From NCBI RefSeq assembly GCF_014805685.1, contig NC_060886.1:22415108-22479107 (forward strand): 64,000 nucleotides of DNA, given 5' to 3'. The position numbers and the translations under genes are program-made. The notes under the pieces are model-generated. The model saw only the letters and a list, made by a program, of their open reading frames with translations. It did no database searches and was not told the origin of the DNA. This DNA is from Silurus meridionalis (lineage: Eukaryota; Chordata; Actinopteri; Siluriformes; Siluridae). This document shows, piece by piece, positions 42,301 to 52,884 of the stretch (position 1 is its first letter; each line of letters opens with the position of its first letter).

Positions 42301-43712
42301 AATTCAGGTGACTACCTGAATGTTACAAGAGAATGCTATAGGTTTGCCAAGTTGTCATGAAAGATAAATGTAGCTACTTTAAACAATCAAAAATATAAAA
42401 CATATTCTGGGTTTTTGTTTACTACATGATTCCACACATAGTTTTGAAATCTTCAGTAGTAATGTACAATGTTGAAAAGAATAAGAATAAAGGGGAAGGA
42501 TGTTTTGACGGGTACTGTATGTATATTTATATTAGCACTGGTAGGTATAGAAAAATATATAGTGTTGATGTGACAGTTACTTGAAAGAAAAAGCAGCAAA
42601 TCAAAGATATAAATTGGAATAATATTAAAACATTTACTTTTACATCTATACATGTATTGTTGCATTATAATGGTTTAAACTGACCTTGGAAGTGTATACA
42701 TTATTTTTTCTTTTTTTACAACATTGTACAAACACTATGATCGAGTTACTTTGTGCTAAACTATAAGGTATAGGACATGAAATTTGGTATGAATTCAAAA
42801 CAGAAAACTTTCACGAACTAAATTCAGTCATGAGCTAGAAGACTAACAGCAAGTCTGCACATAATGTGGGTTAGTCGTGGTGTCGTTACAAAATGGTGTG
42901 GAAATTCATATGAATTATTATTATTTTTATTGCACTTTTAACAATAGGTTTTGCCACAAAGTGACTTCAGAGTGAACTGGAGAATGAATTAGATTCCAAT
43001 AAGTGAGCAGGAGGCAAAAGGGGGCGAGCAAAACCCTGCTGAGATGACATGAGAAAGAAACCATGAGAGAAACCAGACTCGAAAAAGGAACCCATGCTCT
43101 TCTGGTTGATGTTGTTAGTGGGACAATAAATTATTACTCTTGTGCAATTGTAAACAGTCCTAAGTGTGTTCAGGAGGAGCATTATAGCCTGTACGATTCC
43201 AGCAGCAGCACTCGGGTACAGATCTAGCGGGATTGATTGCATTTGATTGCAACGTTTGGTTGATATAAAGGCAGATGGATGAACTGGTAGAAGTGCAAAC
43301 TAAAAATAAATTCTATATTCAATTCCTGGAAACCATACTATATTTGTTTAACTTGAATTCATCTTGCTTGCTGAGATTAGTGTTTTTTTTTCTAAAACAG
43401 TTTCTATGTGCTTGGTCATTACAGGGCATGCAGGTGCTAAGTGCCACTATTACAGAATGCTGGGACCACGACCCAGAGGCTCGTCTGACTGCTCACTGCG
43501 TGCTGGAGCGCTTTAACTCTTTGGCGCAGGAAGAACTGGAGACCAGCGCTGTCTTTGACCCCATCCCCACTTCCACTGTGCAGCAGGACTCCCCTCTCCC
43601 TTCTAATTGCACAGAGCATGATGGTGGCACAGCGCCCGCATGCCCATCCCAGACGCAAGCCGCAGCTGATGCTCAAGCCTCAACCTCCTTAAGGGCGCTG
43701 AGTGAAGTGTGA
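33354..43712 (+). CDS. tgfbr2: TGF-beta receptor type II-like serine/threonine kinase receptor
   Basis: Seven exons join in frame to 602 residues (human TGFBR2 567): 33354-33408, 36940-37090, 38289-38491, 38610-39451, 40576-40717, 40995-41122 and 43425-43712. Exon 1 gives a signal peptide ([19 protein letters not shown]). Exons 2-3 encode the ligand-binding ectodomain with 12 cysteines, including LCKWCDQ, ICMSNC and the terminal CSC...DCND motif. A membrane helix spans about residues 146-171. The kinase has GKGRFAEV (about 247), VAVK Lys at about 273, HRDLKSSN (about 376) and DFG (about 396), so it looks catalytically competent. [33 protein letters not shown] and RDRGRPDIP are type II TGF-beta receptor signatures. 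The protein should bind TGF-beta at the plasma membrane and phosphorylate the type I receptor. The tail after the kinase is long (65 residues). Which teleost copy (a, b or a 'like' gene) this is cannot be told from sequence alone. Confidence 0.95.
33409..36939 (+). other. TGFBR2-like intron 1
   Basis: A 3.5 kb intron between the signal-peptide exon and the ectodomain exon. I see no other coding exon and no recognisable transposon. A T run and a CT-rich tract lie at 35780-35890. Confidence 0.6.
40540..40575 (+). other. Candidate alternative exon extension, 12 in-frame codons
   Basis: Exon 5 has two possible acceptors. The proximal TTCTAAG|GTTGGA at 40576 gives the family sequence GQ|VGTARY. 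The upstream CCTCCTGCAG at 40539 has a better pyrimidine tract and adds 36 nt without a stop, encoding [12 protein letters not shown] in the kinase activation segment. Use of the upstream site is not shown by sequence alone. Confidence 0.45.
41171..42519 (-). mobile_element. Tc1/mariner transposon, near full length but decayed
   Basis: The left end TACAGTACCAGGCAAAGG and the right end TTTTGACGGGTACTGTA form degenerate inverted ends. Between them, on the minus strand, lie transposase-derived blocks; their plus-strand forms include GGTGATCTGATGCAGCACTC, ATGATGGTCCCACTAACTGC, CACCAGCAAAGCACACCTCC, ATTTGGACTCATCAAACC and TTTCTTGCCATAATATGG (the rev-comp of the start region). Frameshifts and stops interrupt the transposase throughout. 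It sits in intron 6 of the TGFBR2-like gene, opposite to its transcription. Confidence 0.85.
42960..43215 (+). repeat. Interspersed fish repeat in TGFBR2-like intron 6
   Basis: Contains GCCACAAAGTGACTTCAGAG, GCTGAGATGACATGAGAAAG, GAAACCATGAGAGAAACCAG, AAAGGAACCCATGCTCTTCT and GATTCCAGCAGCAGCACTC, matching the reverse complement of 15285-15400 in part. Element class is unknown to me. Confidence 0.6.
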
Positions 43713-46700
43713 CCACTCCTCCCCGGAGCCCTGCAAACCAGACTTGTTTTTGTAATATATATTGGTTCAATATGTGGAGCTGGTCTCCATCATCGGGTTC
43801 TTATTGTTTTTAAATATTACCTTTTTTTTTGTTTTTGGAATTAATGAACCTAATGCACCACTGATAAAAAGGACTTAAGGATGAGCAAGATAATATAAGC
43901 ACTGGCTTCTGAGTTCATGATGTTCCCATAACCTCTTCACGCCCGTGCCAGAGTTATTTGCCCCCAGGCAGAGTCTATTTGAAGTACCTTTATAAGGAGC
44001 ACTTTCAGGACTCGGCGTTTTGTTTGTTGAGCATATATAAAGTCGTGCTTTTGCTGTATGAGATTCCTGAGAGACACAGAGTCAACACATCATCAAGGAA
44101 AGCGTCCTTGCTGTGCTGGCAGTGTGCGTGCACCATTTCTACTGGCAAAAAAATGTTTTCCAAAAACTGTTTACCACACATCATTTTCTCATTTGAATTT
44201 TTCCATTGCCCTCCGACTCGCTTGCTTTTAACAACAATGTGGTCATCCCACGAGCTCGGCTTTGGGAGGGGTTTCAATTCGATTAACCACAAGCCCTGAA
44301 CCAAACACACGCTTTAAAAGGCTCAACATACAAGCGAGCGGGAAGAACTTTTTTTTTTTCCCTCAGATGAAGGAAAATCAGAAAGCGTTTTATTGTTGCT
44401 CTAAATTGATCCGTACGCACAGGCCTGTCTTTATGGAAACAATTCATAGCTGCTTTGAAATCTGCTACAAACTTGAGGTTTAAGTTCCTTTTGGTTAGGA
44501 TCATTGTTATATTGCACATTAATTACCGCTTGCCTGCTTCAGTTGACGATAGGAATATTGTTGAACCTCGCTTAAAGCGGTCACACTCATCTGCCAAGAA
44601 GTTATGGGAAGAGATTGAACCAAACTTTCATTATGAATTGAACTAATCAACAGGTACAATTTCTGGAAAGGAAAGAAATTAATATAACAAAAGGGGAAAA
44701 AAAATAATAAACTATTGATTTGGAAAGGGACAATTCCTGGGTCTGGGGACATAGAGTGTAATATTTTCCTAAAATAATGTGTGTGAAGTAAAATGACTGC
44801 TCTGGCTCTTTGGAACCAAAGCATAAACAAAAAAATATCTTTGAAGGACTCTGGAAAATGGATGGATGGAAAAGAGTAGAGTCTACACTAATTTAACACC
44901 ATCTAATATAGTATGATACTCTCGAAATTTCTAAGCTATTTGTATACATAAAGATTTCAATAAGTATTCTGAAGAGATGGTGAATACCTGTGATATTACA
45001 GTATAATACAGATCATGCACTGATTAGAGTGACAGAATAAGGTTTGTGAAATGTTGAACCCAACAAAAGGACATGTTTATTGAGCCATTTTGTCCTTTCG
45101 TTACTGTGAACTGGTGTCACAATTGTATAGATCATATACTCATAAAGTGTTTATATATCATTGTGTCATGATTTGGTTTTTTTTGGGGGGTGTTGAATAA
45201 TTCAGAAACTGTTGCACACAAAACACAACTGCATGATCAAGTAAAAAAAAAAAAAAAAAAAAAAATGAAATCTTGTCCTAATACTTTATCAATTTTATTA
45301 GTTCATTCTTTTTTTCAGGCTATCAGGATGATAATTAAAACATCAGTGCAGTTTACAGCTCAGCGAGATAAACACTTGGGGCCCGTCATGTCTTGGTTCG
45401 GACATTTTCAGAGAAGATTTTCTCAGCTGAAAGCGTCATAACTTTAGGCTTTCTGCTAAGGGGGCTGCTCTCCAGAACACAGAGTCAACCTAGTGTATGA
45501 ATTCGAACAAAGAAACCCTACAGAGCAAAAAGCAAACATTCTGGGTGTCAAGATGCTGAGAAAAGGGAGCAGATATGTACATACTCAATGTGTTTCATGA
45601 AGGATGTGATTGGAGGAATGAACAGGAGGAAGACCAACACAAATAAGGCACCACAAAGTTTCTTAGCAAGACCAACCAGGGTTTATAGTAGATGAGAGGC
45701 TCCTTATTTATGCTCTGTCCAATACATGCTTACTTACACTGCCATCGATTGAAACTAAAATAAATGCATCGTTAACGTAAATGAGCTTTGTTTTAGTCAA
45801 GCGGAAACTCTCCACACACATTGTTTTAGTTTGTTCAGTTTTCTGTTGTTATTTTTGCTGGCTTCGTATGGCTCAACACCTAGATATCCAGATCTTTCCT
45901 AAAGTGTATGCGGTTTATATTACATTTTCTTACAGAGTTTCAATCGAGAGGTAGGATGACATAAGACAGAAACTACAGAGCGTTCACTGCATGTGATGAC
46001 ATTTCTGATCAAACTGCAATAATACTGTAAGACAGCTCCACATATTCATAATCACATCAGTCAAAGAGATAGAAACTTCAGAAACAAGTTAATCTATCAG
46101 TTCCAATTATAACTATGATCGAAGCCACTATATTTGTGCCCGTTCAAAACAACAAAGCACGGTTGAGTTGCGAAATCAGAGCAAGCCCCCACCTGAGCAA
46201 TGCTGAAAACAGGTAAAGAGAAAGAAGTCTCATTAAAATGAACACAACTCTCGACACCTCCCTCGAAAACACTTGGCTAACCGCTGTAGCACAAAACGAA
46301 AACGCCAAACCGGCGAATTCGCTTTCGTCGTGGCTCTAGATGCTTAGAGGAATCCAGCTCTAATGAATCTGCATGCTCCTGCAACAAAACTTTGTAGAGC
46401 TCCCTGATGATATCGAAATCATAATACATCAAATCAACTGCTTACATAGCGAAAAAGAAAAGTGTGGGCCATTATGTGGCCTAATAATAGCATTCTTCAA
46501 TAAGATCAAGACAAGTTAATAAAGCATCCTCAAACACGATCCTCACTTAGACACCTGTCAGAACATCAACACACTCTCATGCTATTCACAGCTCCTGTTA
46601 AGGCAACATCAACAAAAGATGCCTGCACGCTCTGGGATCTGTTGTGGATCAGAATGATTTACTTTGATATACCAAAATCAAGGGGTGCTGATCTGATTCA

Positions 46701-46771
46701 GGCAGTCCGCTATCTCCACAGAGCAATTTATCCAGAACATCATTAAGGAATCATAAGGAAGGGAGTCTTTT

Positions 46772-46829
<58 letters not shown>

Positions 46830-46924
46830 CTCGTCAGTTGTAAAAGAGAGAGCATAAACCCCACAGGCAGCCCTAGGGGGACAGCCAGGCTCCTGCAGGT
46901 GAGGGATCGGGGTCAGAGTTTGCG
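43713..46924. other. Convergent 3' flanks of the TGFBR2-like gene and OSBPL11
   Basis: The two genes end toward each other here, so the interval should hold both 3'UTRs. No coding exon was recognised. Low-complexity pieces include an A run (45244-45265) and a (TG)n tract (46774-46824). The polyadenylation sites cannot be fixed by eye. Confidence 0.5.
46774..46824 (+). repeat. (TG)n microsatellite
   Basis: About 25 TG units, 100 bp from the OSBPL11 stop codon, in its 3'UTR or just downstream. Confidence 0.95.
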
Positions 46925-49900
46925 TCAGGGGTTAGACTGGAGAGGTGCAGTAGAGGAGCTCTGTGCTGGAACACTTTGCCACAGTGGTTTGTGATACGTC
47001 CAGCCTTCACCCTGGGCAAACGAAGAAGAAGGAAAACATGCTTAGGCTCATTTCTAAGTACTTTATTATTTTTATTTTTTTTTGCTCCATGAATAAACGA
47101 TCCATCTTAAGACAATATTCTTCTTGTGTTAAAGACTCCAATCGTCCAGTCTACCATTTTCGTAACAGCCTGAATAAACATCTAGGGGAAGCAAAACCAC
47201 AAGTGTCGAGCTATTTATAAAATGTACACTGATCGAGTTACTTCCATCACCGTTAATGGAAAAGCGAGTTCAGTCTTTATGATTCATGTAATTAAAGACA
47301 CTGCACACCACACCAAGCACAAGAGAGCTGTTCGGTTTAGAAATTGAGAGAACCGTGTAACTAATAGATTTGGCTGTGTGTCGACGAACGTGCTTACTTT
47401 TCCTTCAAAGTATTTGGTCCTCCATGGCGTCTCGGTATCTATGCGGTGTCGTTCTTCTTTTCTCTGTCGCTCCTCCAGGAAGCGCTTGTGCTCCGTGGCC
47501 TTTTCCATGTCTTTCTGCAGCAACGACTCGGTCACGTGCTGCCACAGTCGCCTGTAAGAAACGTAAGTATGGCATGCTGAAACAGGGGATGTATTGGGTC
47601 ATGGCAAATATATTAATTGTGTGAAGATGCGACATTGTGATCGATATTCACACCGCAATTTAATTCGAGCGAACGGTGCAACACGTACACGATGTTCACA
47701 CATAACGTTCACACAATTAAATGAAGTTAACACTCTGACAGTAACTTTACTTTTACTGTGCTGTTATGGTAAAAGTAAAAATAGTCACCAAAGCGTGTCC
47801 TGAGTTAATATTTGCATAGAAGTGTGGATTTTGAAACCTGCTATTCTTATAATACTAGAGAGGTGTTATGAGAAAAAGAATATAAAGCATATAGGTAAAA
47901 ATTTTTCCAATGATTCAGACCCACTAATATTTTTTCACCATTTTAACATCCTGTGCACGGTCCCTTCATTTGATATTTAAGAAAACCAGGAATTTAGAAC
48001 AGCTGCTTCACTATGATTGTGTTTAACAAGGGGTTTGTGATGGACTGATCTAGAAAAGTGAATAGTAGAATAATATGATACAATGTCATTTAATATCAAT
48101 CGTAATATATAAAATTATAAATTAAGCACAGTGTGAACGCTAAATCCAGATGAATCCTCACCTGGACTCGTAAGGCCCTTGCTGCTCTTTGGGTCGCACT
48201 CGTTTCCTGGTGACCGGTAGCTTGAGGACATCTATGATGCGTGTCTCGCCGTTGGCGTACGTAAACTCGAGCATGCCGTTCCACTCCCCCTGCACGCGAC
48301 ACACTACGGAGTTGGTGGGGTTGTGCTTTACCTCTGCATTCACTCTGCATAACAAAAACATAGGATCTTATTACGATGTACATGCTCAGCTTTCACAATG
48401 GAAACATGCGGCAAAGTATGAGAAAGGAAGGACGGCATAAGCGAGCGTGCAGATGGAGCATGAAGAGCAACAGGGTCTGTCCGGTCAACACTAAAGTGCA
48501 ACAAACAACAAGAGTTGTTTACATTTATATTACAACTCCTATTGTGTGTTCTGTAATGATATGATGTTTTTCTACACTGCTCTTTATAGTAACATTAAGC
48601 AAGTCTTTACCCGATAAATAAATAAACTCCACATTAAAGGAATGAAATCTAAAATGGGCTTAATTGAACTCTGCAATAACAATTAAAAGGTAATGACTAA
48701 TAAGACTATCTTCAAACGACGACTGAAAACCTACCTCTTCCTGAAATACCTTAATTAGCACTTTCCAAGTTTGTAGAATTCGAGTTATATTTATATTAAG
48801 TTTGTAATCTTGCGTACCAGTGTAGATTTATTCATTACTAGAGACTCAAAGCACTTTTGTACGTCGCTCTGGATAAGGGCGTCTGCTAAATGCCACAAAT
48901 GTAAATGTAAACAAATGAATCCAAATAAACTCAGAATTTATGTACTCACTGTAACTCATAATAACTTTTCACATGATGGAACAACGTTTTTACCCATTAG
49001 TCCCTCAGCTCTTTGCAGACAGTACACTGTAATGCAGACAGACAGCAGAGTCAATTAAAGTGTAATGTGACCTGGTGTCACTGACCTATGCAGCTTGCCC
49101 CCATAGAAAGGTTTGGTTTGGAAGGTGATGGCTGCACTGTAGCCTGTCTTGGCGCAGTTCACGTTGACCTTTCCGCCGAGCTCTACCCAGGGCACTGTGA
49201 GGATCGAGCGGGCGTAGGCAGATGGCAGAGTGAACGTGTACTCTTCGCCGTGCTCCAACAGGTGCAGATTACCTGAGAAAACCCCAACACAAACAGTGGA
49301 TACCAGGACACTGCGTATCATTCAATTAAGCAAGTAGAGCCTAATAAGCATAAAAGCGGCCCACTGCATTTGCAAAGGCACTTCACAAAAAAGATCCACA
49401 GACAGACTAATTTACTACATGATTTAAACTGATTACAGTCGAAAACTTTACGAGCTGAAAGAGCAAATGAGGTTTTTCCCATGCATTAGACATTTAAAAA
49501 TCTTCAAGCACAGTAACTAAGCAACAATGCAAAGAAATCATACCTTAAATCTAGTTATATATTTGTATAATACTAAATTTTACGTTTCTAGGTTATTTAG
49601 CTTCTTGATAAATAAATCTTTTAAAAAACAATTTAAGAACAATTAAGAACTATTTAATGCTTGAAAAAATTGACAAAAATAATCATTATTACTTTATTCT
49701 TATAATTAAAAATACTAGATACAAATATAAATGGTATTTAGTATTTTTAATTATAAGAATAAAGTAATGATTATATTTGTCAACATTTTTTCAAGCGTTA
49801 AATAGTTCTTTTGTATCTAGTATTTGTATATTGATGTAGTAGAGCGAATAATATTTTACTACACTGAATATAAATCAACATATTTCCACTTACCATTTGG

Positions 49901-52803
49901 TTTTTAAACATCTGGGTTCATAAAAGCATCTAACAAGCCGCTCAAAGAAACATTTTAACATGTGCAGTCTCTTATCTTAGTGACAAACAACTTAAGAGTC
50001 AATCGGGCAAACTGCCTTACCCTCTCCAATCATGGAAACACCAATAGACATGCCCATGAACTTGCTTTTGGTCCACACATGCGTGTTTACACACATCTGC
50101 CTCTCCTGGCATTCAGCATAGAAGCCCGAGACAGGTGGGTGGTGAGACACCTGCTCGGCCACAAATCTCACATGATAGCAGTCTGATGTACTGAAGCCCT
50201 CTTTCGGAATGCTTCCCTGAGACTCTGCCGTCTTTGGCACTCTCCAGGAGCAGTGGAATGTTTCGCCAATGATCGGGTTGTAGGGCTTCTTGGCAATCGC
50301 GCCCTTGCGGCCCTCGTGAAAGGAAGTGAGGTAATATTCCACAAATCTGATCATACGGTCCATAGGACTGGTGCCATCTGTGATGGCGACAAAAAGGTCG
50401 GGGTGGGACATGAAGTCTGCATACATCTCCAGCAGAGAGCGTTTTTCCAGGATGAACGTAGGAAGGACCACCTAGAGGGAGACATCAATGTTTCAGTGTG
50501 GACGATTTATACCAAGTATCAGTATGTAGTAAAACATTTGGATAAAGCAAACATGCTATCTCTCGTCCTACTAACACATTGGCACACTTCCATTCTCCTG
50601 TACTGTACTGGTCAGATCACTATCCATCCATTTCACATGCACGGACTTGGAGTAAAACAAGTTCTTTAGAATAGCATCTTATCTTTGGAATGTAGTAAAA
50701 CAACTCATTCTACCCTACAGCCCTGCCCTACTTTTGTTTATTCATAGGTATGTTATATATGTTGCCGAGACGTTTCATACAAAGTTTACTGTACAATCTA
50801 CCAATCAGAACTGTATGCATTTATTTGGGTTGATAGCACATGTTTATGCTTGATCAAGTTTGTGTAGATAGTCTGGTATGGTGGCTCACCCTGGTCAGGT
50901 CCATGCCTAGTTTAAGCTGAGACAGAAGATGAAGGATGACGCTACGTTCTTCCTCCACCGCTCCCAAGTCCTCTTCCTCGGCTGGAAAGGAGTCTTCCTG
51001 CTCCTCTTCGGCATCAATGACTTCCTGCTCCTAAAATATATTATTTGTTATTGTAAACAATAATGTGTTTATGTGGAAAGCAGATACGTTTTTGGTTACA
51101 AAATTCTCTAAGGGTTTCTATTAAAAATAGCATACAGGCACATATATTAAGTAACAAACTGCTGGCAAATATCCAAAAGCCATTATGTAGAAAAAAGCTT
51201 CTAAGCTTTCAGGTTATCATTTTTCTTCTAAATTCCTATTCATATCGCTTACAAACTAGAACAATTAAAAATGTACACGGTAAGGTTCCTCTAACTTAAA
51301 ACATATTTTACCTTTCTTTAATCCTTTCATCCTTCCTGTAGAAAGTCAGGACATGTCAGGAAACAGTCACCAAACTACAATTCATTTGCTGACCCAAAGC
51401 ATTTCTATGCATTTATATACACATTATCTGACATTATATTCAAGTCCCTGTATGTGTCATAAGCCTCCAAAAAATAAAAAATAGGCGCTGATTTAGATAC
51501 TCCTAAAAAAAAAAAATAATAATTCAATTAAAATCATGGAATCCGTATTTATTTGCATGAAAAGTGAAAGGATTTTATGCTCTGTCGGTCTCATGTTCTA
51601 GCTTTCCACACTTTTGGGGTTGGTTTACTCGTTTCTGTTTACTTGAGTAGAATTCAGGCCAAAATCAATCCAATTTCCCTACATGTAGTCTACTTATAGA
51701 CACGTACGTATTTAACAGTTATGCGCATTAGGATTTTAGAGTTTTTCTATGACCAAATGTGACACATCCTGCTAGAAATGGCTCAGGCAGTGACTTGGCC
51801 TAAGACTAGTATACTGACTTCATTTCCTGTAACATAAAAATGACTGCAGGAAGCATTCCAAATACAGCTCCTACCCACACCCTTCACTCCAGATGTTGCT
51901 AACACTTCGAGACAAAACAGAATTCCATTGGTGTCATGTCCTTTCACAGAAATAGGTGCGACTAGTTTTTAGATGCGCAGTGGCTCCAGTAAAACCGGTG
52001 ACATTTCACCTAAATGCTAAGCTCTACATAACATAAGACGGATGAACTTAAGTTGAATGACCCCAATACATACACATTATAATACAAGAAACAAGCTGAA
52101 AGTGTGTTGATTCATTCTGTATGAATCATCAACTAATTCCTTCAGCAGAAATGTGTGATTATTTCTCAGAAGTCCTTTCCTATTTCATTAAACTCACTTT
52201 CGTATGAGAAAGTCTGTCGTAAGAGGATAATCATATCCATACCCACAATAGCCAAGTCACCTTGTTCATGAAGACTTCACAGTAGAATCAACTGACAGTA
52301 GGCAAGCACACCTGAGTGGTTACATTTCTTACATCTGCATCATTTTGTCAGAACAGACAATGCTATTTACTCTGGTGTGGATTTAGATTCTAAAAACATA
52401 AATACAGACTGTCTTCTAATTCTGTGTATGCTGAGCTGTGGACATTGCCACAATGGCTGACCAAGTAGCAAAAAAAATCATGCAGCTCAGGTCATTGCTT
52501 TAAAAACACAGTTGAATAGAACGTCTGCCTTCTATTGACTTTAATCCAAACTGTTATAACCAATTCGAGCAAGAGGCTAGAGTTGTGTCTGCGTCTATTG
52601 TATTTCTTTTCCAGTAACAGGCTGTTCACTTTAACCGCAACCCTCTCCACCCAAGTTTCATCTTTCTGACAAGATTAATGTAAGTTTAATTCCAAGACAA
52701 ACTCCATAAAAAGCAGCTGCAAATAGAATGGTTGAAGGGTAGGACCTTTAATAGAATTTGGATTACACTCAAAAATTGTATCATTATAACATTAAATCAT
52801 CTA

Positions 52804-52884
<81 letters not shown>

